From: Dipteris shenzhenensis | Lineage: Eukaryota; Polypodiophyta; Polypodiopsida; Gleicheniales | Strand: one strand, 5' to 3' | Assembly (NCBI GenBank): GCA_047967505.1 | Contig: CM106538.1 | Length of the DNA stretch: 64,000 nucleotides | In this document: positions 46,691-57,436 of the stretch, piece after piece | How the letters are laid out: each line of letters starts with the position of its first letter | How positions within the stretch are numbered: the first letter of the stretch is position 1 | Notes under the pieces: generated by a model | Told to the model about the DNA's origin: nothing | The model's database searches: none | What the model saw: the letters and a program-made list of their open reading frames with translations, nothing else | Position numbers and translations under genes: made by a program

Positions 46691-47110
46691 GTCAAATGCA
46701 CAAGGAAACTTTGAACATTATAGAGGCTTGGTAGACATATGAAAAGATAATATACCAAATGACAAAGAGAGAACAAAAAGGAAACCAATAAGAACATAGA
46801 TGGTACAGTAATTTAGCAATGATAACCAAAAACACACTAACCAAGACGTTATTTATGCCTTTTAGAACAACTTTGGCACAAAAGAACAAGCTTTGGCACA
46901 AAAAAACAAGAGTCAAATGCACAAGGAAACTTTGAACATTGTAGAGGCTTGGTAGACATGAAAAGATAATATACCAAATGACAAAGAGAGAACAAAAAGG
47001 AAACCAATAAGAACATAGATGGTTCATTAATTTAGCAATGATAACCAAAAACACACCAACCAAGACATTATTTATGCCTTTTAGAACAACTTTGGCCCAG
47101 AAGAACAAGC
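46691..47110. repeat. Tandem duplication, period 221 bp
   Basis: GTCAAATGCACAAGGAAACT begins both copies (46691 and 46912). They are nearly identical to about 46890 and 47110. A short AAGAACAAGCTTTGGCACAA bridge lies between them. Non-coding. Confidence 0.92.
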
Positions 47111-47800
47111 TGATGCTTTGCAAACACCATGTGATGTCAAGCAACTAAAAGCAATTCATCATCGAAACAGCTAGACCGGTTATATTGGTGTTTCATCATA
47201 CATGACATTATGCAAAAAATGCTTTGGGGCCTTAAAGCTTGTAAAGATGTAAATCCGACGACTTTTGCAGCTAATAACACACCAAATTCAGCTAGAGGAA
47301 AGAAATTATTTCAATGGAAATGTCGAGATGAAAAAGGCACCCATAAAGCCAAACTAGAAACAAACAAAGAAGACACCTATGCACCATAGCTAAATCAAGC
47401 CTATAGGTTATTAGCTTCACTCATCCTAGCCAACCAATGAAATATTATCAAATTGAACCAAAATGCATGTGCTAGTATGCACCATCCAAATGAGCAAATG
47501 AAAAAAAATAGTAAGATCAAGCCCTGGGAAAGGAACACAGTCTTTTCATGAACTCATAAAATAAATCAGGCCTCCAAAAAATGACATTAAGAATAAATTA
47601 ATATTTTGTGATCATGAGAGTTTGCAAATGAGTTGCAACTTACATTATTGCAACGTATAAAGGGTATTCCTTTTGCACTTCTATATGGCAATAGATTGAT
47701 ATAGCAAAAAGCAACGGCAAAGACTAAAAAGGTGAACAAAGGCAGCATGCAAACTTTTGAAATCAAGGAGCTTGGAATGCCATACTATCATTTGACAACA
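47111..47800. other. Region left of the hairpin
   Basis: No recognised gene; may be downstream flank of the PECT gene on the minus strand. Confidence 0.4.
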
Positions 47801-47876
47801 AAATTCCGACACCCCACAACTTCAGGTCACAATAGACAACAATCTTGTGACCTAAAGTTGTAAGGTATCAGAATTT
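47801..47876 (-). other. 32-bp-arm hairpin, G-U pairable on the minus strand
   Basis: Arms 47801-47832 and 47845-47876 with a 12-nt loop. Five mismatches out of 32, all C/T transitions. As minus-strand RNA each is a G-U wobble, so the stem would pair over its full length; as plus-strand RNA each is a C-A mismatch. It lies about 800 bp downstream of the PECT stop codon in PECT orientation. It could be a hairpin RNA, a 3'-UTR element or a tiny foldback transposon. Confidence 0.7.
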
Positions 47877-48670
47877 GCAAGGGAAAAAACTGGTGGTACA
47901 ATCAATAGGGAGCAATATGAATCTACAAGCATATAATAAGTATGCAATAATTATCACAATGAATGTGGAGAGTGAATTTCCAGGTAACTTTTGCAACGAC
48001 CTTCAGACCAAATTTCTCCAATGCAGAAATATAAAAGCAAATGGCACCAATATTATGATTTGTAAGCCCCGACTTCAAGCTCTGAGCTATACTGGTACTT
48101 TTTCCCTACACATGCTTCCTGCCTATCAACATCCTACAAAATGGCAGAAAGAACAAGCATCCTCCATTGACAAGATTGCAGTTCATAGCCATTTTCCAAC
48201 CTACCAAATCTGCTTCATAGTAATTTCAAGGTAAACCTTGGACCAAGATCATTGAATTTCTTTGGTGGAGAATGCTGCAAGAAAGCATAAAACGTTTTGT
48301 GCATGGCAATCACAAGACCACACTTTCTTGCAGAACAACCTAGATAAAACACTCCACTTCTCTCCTGCATAAAAAGGATTGTAAGCCATGTTTCTGCATT
48401 AAAAGCTCAAAAATCGGGAGCGCACATTAAGGTGGCCTGACAACCATTGTACTCAGGAGGCTAGAGCAATGACTGCTTTGACATTTGGAGATCAATTATA
48501 CAAACTATGCGTCTCATTAAAAAATCAGAATAATAAGCCCTCAATGGTAAAGCGACCTTGCAAGGACAAGATCTAAATATGTTACATTTTCCCGAACACG
48601 TACGAGGGAGGATCTCAACATCCTCAGGTGTATCTTTTCTATATGTATGACTACATTGTCATCCAATTCG
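47877..48670 (-). other. Probable PECT 3' untranslated region or flank
   Basis: Downstream of the TGA at 48671-48673 on the minus strand. Open frames here show no recognised homology. A 3' end was not placed. Confidence 0.4.
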
Positions 48671-49131
48671 TCAATCATCTGCAACGTAAGTTTTGCCCTC
48701 GTAATATTTCTTCTCACTCTCGACCTTTTTCTCATTCCTTTTCTGAATAAGCAAAAACAATCACGTCAGCAATTGATCAAAATCGAGCCTCAATGATAAA
48801 GACCATAAGAAATTGGTTCTCGTAAACACTATGAGACAATTGAGACACCATTTCAATCGAATTTCTTATTCATATTGGGATGCGTGGGCAAGAAGAACTG
48901 CATCATCTAGATCCCACGTCCCCCCAAAGTAAAGTAGATGGATGGGTCCTCGTCAGTTTGGCGTGGGGTGTGTGCACACATTTTTAGTAGATAAGGAAAA
49001 CTCAAAACCTTGTAAGCTTCATGATTTGCAACAATTCTTTTAATGATAGTTGTTGTCGTGATATCCCTTGGACTCTCGATGACTCTGAAGATGCCCAGTT
49101 CTTTCGCTGCTCTGTAAGGATCATTTTCTCC
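48671..49131 (-). CDS. PECT1: Phosphoethanolamine cytidylyltransferase, last two coding exons (partial gene)
   Basis: Two minus-strand exons. 49009-49131 (41 codons) encodes GENDPYRAAKELGIFRVIES followed by PRDITTTTIIKRIVANHEAY, and 48671-48742 (24 codons with TGA) encodes KRNEKKVESEKKYYEGKTYV then ADD. Splice sites are CCAG|GGAG, AAG|GTTTTG and TTCAG|AAAA. These match the C-terminus of plant PECT1, the CTP:phosphoethanolamine cytidylyltransferase of the phosphatidylethanolamine Kennedy pathway. The penultimate exon belongs to the second cytidylyltransferase domain (its ITT(T/S)TII motif); the last is a charged tail. I could not find the upstream exons to 64000, so either the introns are very long or this is a 3' fragment. 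Both exons are open and normally spliced, so I favour a real gene extending beyond the window. Confidence 0.85.
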
Positions 49132-51174
49132 CTGGATAGCCACAAAAATATCCTTTAGCAGTGTCCCCCCACAGCATTAATAATCATTGCATGAGATAGC
49201 ATTATTTTTTTTTAATAGACACCAGGGGGAGCCAAAAAAAAAGCAGAGGACTGAAGGAGTTATTTGGAAGAGGGGCCAGCAGGAGGGAAAGAGATGTGTA
49301 TGGTCCCTGTGCCAGCTTCCTTGTCCCCTGGTCCTCCTACTACTCCAAAAGATCATGCTACCGAAGAGAGGAGTATTCAGCTGATGGGTGCAGGAGACAA
49401 ATTCATGGCCCACAGGACAATTTGCTAGCTAAAGATCTACTACGTTGTTGAACTAAGCACAATGATTACCTTATAGAACATCTTAATACTAAGATAGTTG
49501 CAAATCCTCTACTTTCTGGATCTTCTAGCAGCTCTTTCACATCCACAGACCTCTTTGAATCATTGGCAATCTCTCTCAGCTGGTTGCTCCTAATCATAAC
49601 TTCAGTATATATTTATTTTTCAAACAAAGGTCATCAAAATATGAATTTTAACATAACTTTCCAGGAATTCTTGAGACTTTTTATATAGTAGCATTTAAAT
49701 CTCACCTCGTATACGATTTTCTACAGTGTCCTAAATCTTATTTCCCCTTTAATCGTACAGGCTTGCCTTCGTGTTTACCTTCTATGTCATGTGGCAGCGC
49801 CTCATCCTGACCAGAAATCATCCTCAAGATAGCTTTGCATGAGATTGAAATCATTTCCACAACTGTCAGTTTTTCCCCTTTCCCCCATGCTTTCTACTGT
49901 ACAAAGCCTCTAGGATTCCACAAGTTTTTTGACCAACATTTTCTATATCTGACTCTGAATAAGTAAGAGTTTTCTTGAGCACTAGTGCTTTGTGAAGTCA
50001 TACTCAAGATGAAGGAAAATCCAACCCCAACACAGGTTGGGGAGCGATAGCAAGACCCTTAAGAGCAAGCTCACATGTTAACGAGCTCATCTTCATTACC
50101 TATTGGGGTGACCGGCATTCTTTGCTCCAGTTGCTTCAAGACATCTGACAGATGCTACATCAACTTCTGTGAGAGAATAGAACCCTGGTTACTGTAGCAA
50201 ACTCTCACAGTTCCAAGGAAATCTCACTCTCTCGGATCTCACTCAACACAAGATGATGCACCGCAGGGTAAAGTGCATAAGAGATAGAGGCAGGAAAGAA
50301 CTCAGTAAATGTCATCCACAAAAGAGGGAAGACCTCCCCAAATGTTTACAGCATCAAACAAGCTGCTGGGCTTTGGACAGACAACAGAACTGCACAAAAC
50401 TGAGTATAAGTAGAGTTGAACTCTTCTCTACGTTGCCGATAGAAAGGGCTTCAGTGTGAGTGAGACAGCACGACCCAAAAGGCCCTTACCAGATCCGCCT
50501 TTTGGCAGATTTGCTTGGTCTATTAATAAGACCCATAGCAGCCATAAAATGGCGTCCCCCTATTATCAACAGATCCATCAAACAGTCTTAGATCTGAGTA
50601 TTTATCATCACCTGCAGATCCTATTTCCAAAAATGTGTGAGCAATATTTCTCACCTCCACATGCTAACCTGGTCCACTTCTCCTATGTCCTCATTATATG
50701 GGGGCTCACAGGTGGGACAGTGGTTCCCTACACCCCGTCTCACTGACTAACCATGGGCCTGCACCTGTCTATCAAAGAGCTTCTCCATCTGCTCTAATGG
50801 AAGATGCCTGGGCGGAAAAGAGGGTGACTGTTAGTTGCATCCAAACGCCAGCAAGAAATGCTAGCCACAAGTGGTTTAGTGTTGGTCACATGGAGAAGAA
50901 CACAGCCAAATACTTCTTTCTATCCACCAATCAATTTAGTCCCAAACTCCATTGAGTTACTACATCTGTGCAACCTTCCATTTGAAATCAATTTATAATT
51001 TCCAGAAAATACTTTCCTTGAGAGAGAAAAATATTGTCATAATCCTGAAAATAATGAAGAAAGTCCTATCAAACTCCTTCAAAAGAACTGCCTTTTTAAT
51101 TTTCTTATTGAGATCACCCATTGTGATCGATCGTCCACATGTAGAATCACAACCATTCTCCTGCCCCCTCTGAA
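49132..51174. other. Probable PECT intron sequence
   Basis: About 2 kb right of the penultimate PECT exon. I searched for the expected preceding exon (encoding a VVHGTV motif) and did not recognise it. No transposon domain seen. Confidence 0.4.
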
Positions 51175-51520
51175 TGCAGGTGCAGATTGGTGTCTAGCAA
51201 ACTACGAGAAAGGACAATCTTTGTGAGGTAGTCGTCGATGTGTTAGTACCATGCCCTAGGGGCTTGTTTAATCCCAAAGTAAGCCTTGTTTTAGCCTACA
51301 TACCATCTTTATCTTGGCTTGAAAGCCCTGTGGTTGTTCCACATAGAATCCCTCCACCAAGTCTCCCATTAAAAAAAGCAAACTTAATGTCCATGTGATA
51401 GATAGGCCACGGATGGTCCAATGCTATAAGCATCCGAATGATCGCCATACGAGCTGTGTGGACAAAAATATCCTCATAATCAAGTGCAAAATCCCCCTTA
51501 GCTGTCCTAAGCTAGCTTAG
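51175..51520 (-). pseudogene. Copia reverse transcriptase fragment
   Basis: The minus-strand reading DFALDYEDIFVHTARMAIIR, then HPWPIYHMDIKFAFFNGRL and later a SSQDKDGM segment, is the copia RT N-terminal region with MDIK.AFLNG changed. Shifted and isolated; no LTRs. Confidence 0.75.
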
Positions 51521-51635
51521 GCCTCAATCTAAACTATACTTGATGTTGGACAACTTTATATTAAAGGGGAATTTTAGATGGAGGCCACAAATCAATTAAG
51601 TAAAGCAACATGGATAAGAGTATAATACCTCTAAG

Positions 51636-51805
51636 GGTCTTCAATCCTCATAGAAGAAATTTTAGAAGTTCGCCGCTAGCATTCTTGTGTTTAACGAACC
51701 TATCGACCCTCAACCTGTAAGGGTCCATCTTTAATCCTTGTAGAGACAAATTCAGAAGTTCATTTACTCGCATTCTTGTGTTTAATAAAACTATCTACCC
51801 TCAGC
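51636..51805. repeat. Imperfect tandem repeat, period about 82 bp
   Basis: GGGTC...AATCCT(C/T)(A/G)TAGA(A/G)...AGAAGTTC...GCATTCTTGTGTTTAA occurs twice, near 51638 and 51720, with about 80% identity by eye. Confidence 0.6.
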
Positions 51806-52522
51806 CTTGTTGGTTCCTTGCAGTCAATCAAGAGGAATGGCTGCATCAATTTGTAAGGTGTGTCTACAATTGCATCGTAAACCCTACGTGATGATGTGAT
51901 GCTCCCATGAAGCCAACTCTTTGAATACACTCCTTGTGTCTCCTGTCGAGGTCAACACTCTCTCATCTAGACCATTGCATGTATCCTGAATAGCTCAGTG
52001 TATGATCTACATCACCAACAAAGTACTCAATCCACATAATGGGTTCTATGTTACTCGTCTTTGAGTTTCGGAAACACCGATGTCATCTGCTGCCAACCTC
52101 TAGTAATCACTGTCAAGAGGAATCTGGTGTAAGCTTTGTGAAAATCTATCTTTTATTCAATACCAAAGCATTACCTTTAAAGAAAGGCAGCCTAAATGTG
52201 GTAAGTGAAAATTCCTTCCAACGCTCATTGTCTAGAAGGAATCCTCCAATCACCACGTATCTAGTAAGGCTATGCACAGAATATCAGGAATGATGTTAAG
52301 GATACCTTCATGTCTAGGCAAAATGATCATGCTCCATACTATTTTGGCCCACATGTCATTTATGCCATCAAAACCACACCTATGATTATGTTGTTTTACT
52401 TGAAAAATATCACAAGCTTCTAAGAATAAATGCCATGCAAATTTGAATAACGTAAACTCCTGACAAAAATCTCCATAACTGGAACAACGACTAAGTAAAT
52501 ATATGGTTTCGAAGCCCTTCTA
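51806..52522. other. No feature recognised
   Basis: Between the RT fragment and the Copia-E LTR; no supported gene. Confidence 0.4.
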
Positions 52523-52747
52523 TGTTGAGAAACCATGCTCAACATCATGTGATCATATGTGCATAGCACTGACCCAATAGAGTGCTATAAAGAAAAGGAT
52601 TAGATGCCCTAACCCTAACCCTAAAAGGGTTTGTATATATTCTATATCTTCAACTGAATCTAGTGTACAACTAGTTAGTCATTTGTGGTAGCTGTGCTCT
52701 CTCACCTCATCTCCACTTTACTCCTCTCCCCTCTTCATATTTTGTCA
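52523..52747 (+). repeat. Copia-E 5' LTR (inferred)
   Basis: Starts TGTTGAGAAACC and ends TATTTTGTCA directly before the PBS, giving 225 bp with TG...CA. It contains a TATATATT box near 52635 and three CCCTAA units. No second LTR was found to confirm the 5' edge. Confidence 0.65.
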
Positions 52748-52759
52748 TGGTATCAGAGC
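52748..52759 (+). other. Copia-E primer binding site
   Basis: TGGTATCAGAGC, the plant initiator Met-tRNA PBS, at the right edge of the inferred LTR. Confidence 0.9.
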
Positions 52760-54169
52760 ATAGTTTTGCCTTCTGCTGAGGCGTCATCCTTCTTGTGAGA
52801 GATCGATCGAGAGATTGAATGATTGAGAGCTTACCCCATCCACTTCCGTTGAGTGAAGGATTTTTGTTCTTCTTAGAGAGATTTCCATCCATGTGACATT
52901 GAGAGATTTCCATCCATTAGATTCATTGTTCTTTGACAGATCTATTGTTATAGATTTATGTTTTCATTGAGAGAAATTTTGCTCTCATATCCTCTTTTAA
53001 GAGAGAGATATGGACCTGCTTTAGTCAGAGAGAGAAATATGGACTCTACAACTCAGGCTAGCCTTGCATAGACAAAGCCTCACCTTTACTTACATCTCCA
53101 CAAAGCCACAGAGCCAAAGCGCTTCAACGACCTTGCCAACGAAACCAGCCGACTAACGACCTGCAGGCTTGAGCTCCCACGTAGCTAACGATCCTCCAAA
53201 ACTCCAAAGCTCCTCACAGCCAACAGCTCCTCTAAGCCACCTCCAAGGTCCTCGACTACAACTGAGCGGCCAAAGCCAAGCATCATCGACTATTGCAGAC
53301 GACTCCCACGAGACTCCATAGCAAGCCAGTTGACAGCAACCAACCTGGGCTCATGCAGCTAGCCGCCTTCATCACGGACTGCAACGAACTGAACAAGCAC
53401 TAATGCAACCTCTCTCGGAACGATCCTCCAACCAGAACTGCCATGCTCAGCTGACAACGCTCCAACACAAGCTACACCAGCATGCATCTTCGACGACAGG
53501 CCAACACCAGCTCTCCAACTGCACAACGTCTCCGTCTCCATCTCCAAGCCTTCAGCACCAGATGCCTCCATCAACGGACTCACGGTCTCGTCAAAGGTGC
53601 ATGCACAGCGACCGCATTGAGATGACCTACCAACATCTACAAGGGCAACTTCTACATCCCAACCACGAGCTCTATAGCCACCGCCTCCATAGTTCGCTCC
53701 ATGCCTAGCTCCACAGCTTCAACGACAACACCGACGTGCAGCTAAGTCTTCTACACCATCAATGAGCCTCTCCAAGAGACTACCCTCTAGTAGCGGCGAC
53801 TAAGGCAAACGAGCCACTGTCCAACCGCCTCCTATGTGCTCTCCAACCATCTCTGGCCGCCCACAGACGCGCGAGCTAGCCGCCTCCATAACCAGGAATG
53901 TGTTTCCAACAACACCCCTAGCCTCACAACGTAGCCAACTCCGTCAGTCTCCATCTACGCTCCTGCAAGTCGAACGCGGCTCCTTTCATCTCCATGGCTG
54001 ATTACGTCGCCATCCCCGTTAACGAAATCTTCTACAAATTCCGATGAATCTCCACAGAGTCTATCCACCCTTATCTCCAAGGGTGTGGTTAAAAAAAGAG
54101 ACGTGGCGCACTGTTTACCACTCCAGGGTCACCTCACCTAGACTTGGTCAAAAAGGTACCACGTACCAC

Positions 54170-54560
54170 CCTATCTACCACCTCAACAAGTGCCACGTCA
54201 ACACCTCGAGTCCCATCTGCCACATCATTGGCCACGTCATCAACGACATGTCACTGATCACGTCATCCACGACACATCATCAACCACGTTATCCACGTCA
54301 CATCATCAATTACGTCAACTACAGTCAATGCAACTTCATCAACTAACTCATCAGTGCCCAATCAGCATTGTCACATCATCATTGCCACATGGCATTGTCC
54401 CCTGCCAGACACACAAACCCCTTTGCAGGCACATTATTCACACTGCATGTGAACCCATCTGCCACCTCAACACAAAGCTTCACAAGCACACCCCTTGCTA
54501 GGCACAGTCACTGCATGTGACCCCCTGAGTGCCACATCATCACTGAGCACATTTGCACCC
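54170..54560. repeat. Cluster of CCACGTCA / CACATCATC words
   Basis: About 390 bp in the Copia-E leader made largely of CCACGTCATC, CACATCATC and related words. Many contain an ACGT core like G-box or bZIP sites, probably from slippage of a short unit. Confidence 0.6.
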
Positions 54561-54644
54561 TTTTTTCCCTCCACCTAGAACAAATCATATCTCTTTGATC
54601 CAGGAAGAATTTGAGAGTGATCCCAAAAGAAAAAACGCTCGATT

Positions 54645-55065
54645 TTTCGTGCTCTACGCACTCGTCACATCACGCAAGTTTCACATACTTTTTAGCCTCG
54701 CGACGCTCCCAAAAGAAAAAATGCTCAATTTTTAGTGCTCTACGCGCTCGTCACATCACACCATCTTCACACACTTTTGAGCCTCACCGACAAATTCACT
54801 TTCTTCACGCACATCAACCTCTACATCGATGCATCTGACCCAACACCTAAAACAAACAAAGAAAATGAATTATTTACTGCTTTTTCATCGCTCTCGACAG
54901 TTGATCTACGCGCTCATCACATCATGCAAGTTTCACACTCTTTTGAGCCTGGCCAACAAATTCACTTCCTTCACGCACATCAACCTCTACATCGACGCAT
55001 CTGACCCAGCACCTAAAACGAACAAAGAAAATGAATTATTTGTTGATTTTTCATCGCTCTACGGT
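54645..55065. repeat. Tandem array, unit about 170-180 bp
   Basis: GCTCTACGC(A/G)CTCGTCACATCA starts at about 54651 and 54737 and recurs as GATCTACGCGCTCATCACAT at about 54902. The longer shared block (CTTCACGCACATCAACCTCT ... CATCGCTC) lies at 54805-54895 and 54973-55063. In the Copia-E leader. Confidence 0.8.
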
Positions 55066-55545
55066 TGGTCTAGATCTAGTTCAAAGTAGATTAGATCATC
55101 CATAGCGGAGAGAACTCCAAAGCAGCCAATCGAAGCCATGTCAAAAAATTCCTAAATATTTTCTACTCAAAGTCAATCCCAAGGCTCACATGCGATTTCA
55201 CATCATCACATTATCTAAAACCTGACGTTCCACGATTCAGTGAGTAGTCTTCATAGTGTTCAAACCGATTGTTCAATGAATAGATAGCACATGACTTGAT
55301 TTCACATAAACATGCCATTATTGTAAAGCCTATTTGGCTATTTTCCGGCATTGTGCACATCATTTCAAGCCTTGTAAAGCCTCTTGGCTATTCCTAGCAT
55401 CATTTGCCACAAGTCTTGTAACAGATTGGATTATATATTGCAGTTCTATCTTCACTGACTGTTCAGATTTCACTTGATACAATCACTGTTTTGCAATTGA
55501 TTCAAACAGTGATTTTTCAGACACTTTGAGTACATTTCTTACACC

Positions 55546-56500
55546 ATGTCTACGACTTCTAGAGGCATTTGCTAAGCTAGACAACTGCAATTACAGCACA
55601 TGGAAATACTGAATGAAGACCATTCTTGTACTTCAAGACAAATGGGAGTATGTCGATGGATCTACACCTAGACCATTGGATGGTCCAACCATCGGTAGCT
55701 CTACTCCACCTATTGTCACATCACCAGCAACAAGATCTCCAGCTACACTAACAATGACTGCACCAGTAGAGCAAATCATGTCATTACCCGAGCACAAGCA
55801 GAATGTGATAAGAAAAACAAGTATGCATATTCTCTGATCAAGCAGAATGTACAAGATGTCATGCTAGGACAACTTAACACAGTCAAGACATCAAAAGAAG
55901 CATGAGATATGTTCGCAGCTCTCTATGAGTCCAAGAACACTTCCAGGATTCTCACACTGAGAAACCGGATCAACCAAAGTTTCCGCAACAGCAATGAAAT
56001 CGATCATGCTTACGCACTCAGGATCAAGGATTACAACAATCAACTCGCAGCAGCAAAATTCTCACACTGAGAAACCAGATCAACCAAAGTTTTCGCAACA
56101 GCAATGAAATCGGTCATGCTTACGCACTCAGGATCAAGGATTACAACAATCAACTCGCAGCAGCAGGAGAGACCATGAATCCCGCAAAAATGGTTCAAGT
56201 CATCCTGAATGGACTAGGAGAGGGATATGAGAATCTAGTCTAGAGTATTGCCATCCAACGCAAGCCATTCGCGCACGCAAAGGTCATTCCAATGATCAAG
56301 ACCCAAGCCATTCACGCACGCAAAGGTCATTCCAATGATTAAGCATTCACAGCTTCACATTCCAATGATTAAGCATTCACAGCTTCACATTCCAATGATC
56401 AAGAACCAAGCCATTCACGCACGCAAAGGTCATTCCAATGATTAAGCATTCACAGCTTCAGATAGAAGCAGAGACAGAGACAGACAAAGGCAGAGGTAGA
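55546..56500 (+). pseudogene. Copia-E gag remnant
   Basis: ATG at 55546 (MSTTSRGIC) is followed by stops. The capsid signature CNYSTWKY and MKTILVLQDKWEYVDGST (55613 onward) is clear, then VQDVMLGQLNTVKTSKEA, MFAALYESKNTSRILTLRNR and a DHAYALRIKDYNNQLAAA block that is tandemly duplicated. Further short repeats (CATTCCAATGATTAAGCATT) at about 56330-56450 disrupt the rest. Confidence 0.8.
55948..56167 (+). repeat. Tandem duplication of 110 bp within gag
   Basis: Copies at 55948-56057 and 56058-56167, each starting ATTCTCACACTGAGAAACC, differ at a few bases. Because 110 is not a multiple of three, the second copy is out of frame. Confidence 0.92.
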
Positions 56501-56575
56501 TCATTGTAGCGAAGTGATCATCATCAACAACAAAGTCAACATCAAAGTCAAAATCAGCATCAGCAACATCAGCAT

Positions 56576-56950
56576 CAACAAAGAGGAAATCATTCCAATC
56601 AAAAAAGATTTCAAGGACGAGGGAATGCATCCACCAACGTGTCAAACATTCAATGCAATTACTATCATAAGATTGGACACTATGAAAGAGATTACCGCAA
56701 GAAGCAATACGACCAAGGCGATCAATGCAGCGACAATCGAGAGAATTTTCGAGAAATATCAGCATCAACTAAAAGAAAATCATTCCACTCGAGGAAGATT
56801 TCAAGGACAAGAGAATGCATCCACCAACGTGTCAAACATTCAGTGCAATTACTCTCATAAGTTTGGACACTATGAAAGAGATTACCGCAAGTAGTACGAC
56901 CAAGACGGTTAATCCAGCAACAATCGAGAGAATTTACGAGGAAGAGGAAA
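56576..56950 (+). repeat. Duplicated zinc-knuckle region, period 190 bp
   Basis: Two copies each encode (FQG..N/E)ASTNVSNIQCNY(Y/S)HK(I/F)GHYERDYRK. The knuckle is CNYYHKIGHYERDY, where the second and last Cys of CCHC have been lost. 190 is not a multiple of three, so again one copy is frame-shifted. Confidence 0.88.
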
Positions 56951-57308
56951 TCATCGTGATGGACATTCAAGTCACAGTCATATTATGCCAATGAACCTGA
57001 GAATATGTTCCTTACAAGCGAGGATATGCAAAAGACTGAGACAGTCTATATTGACATTGATTGCAATTCAAATGGGAAATACAGTTATCAAGTCGACCAA
57101 GCGGATCAAGATCCTTGGTACATCGACAACAATGTATCATCTCATATGACAAAACATCAGGAATGGTTCACAAAGATGTAACCATTCGAAGGACAAAAGA
57201 CCGTTCTCTACATTGCAGATAACACACCGAATCCAGTTCAAGGGAAAGGCATTGTCCCTATGAACAATTTCACTAGTACGAAATGATTGGTGAAAGATGT
57301 ACTCTATG

Positions 57309-57436
57309 TTAACAAAGCCAAAACGTGTGTTTTGATTTGGGCGAAACAAAGGTTTCGTTGAGAGTATTTCGTCTTATTTTCAAATCTTCCGTCTGTTTCG
57401 CGTTTCAAGGTTTCGAAAAGGACGAAACGAGCTTTC
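57309..57436. other. Junction sequence rich in TTTCG/CGAAA
   Basis: 128 bp between plus-strand Copia-E and minus-strand Copia-F. It contains repeated CGAAAC and GTTTCG words, resembling the subterminal motifs of the hAT-like element at 58600-59569. Possibly a fragment of such an element. Confidence 0.4.

Larger units (their letters stand above)
52523..57308 (+). mobile_element. Copia-E, copia element with a long repeat-filled leader, truncated after protease
   Basis: 5' LTR 52523-52747, PBS, a leader of about 2.8 kb, gag from about 55546, duplicated zinc knuckles, and a protease remnant (DPWYIDNNVSSHMTKHQEWF at about 57112-57170). At about 57308 the copia homology stops and different sequence begins. 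Integrase, RT and the 3' LTR are missing. Related to Copia-D by gag and protease sequence. Confidence 0.75.

Noticed and set aside
46691-47144. 150-codon minus-strand frame with internal peptide repeat
   Set aside because: The repetition is the 221-bp DNA tandem duplication; hydrophobic chance translation with no homology.
52604-52626. Interstitial telomere
   Set aside because: Only three units, inside an LTR; too short for a telomere relic.
53403-53708. 101-codon frame in the Copia-E leader
   Set aside because: Low-complexity Ser/Gln/His-rich sequence in a repeat-rich leader.
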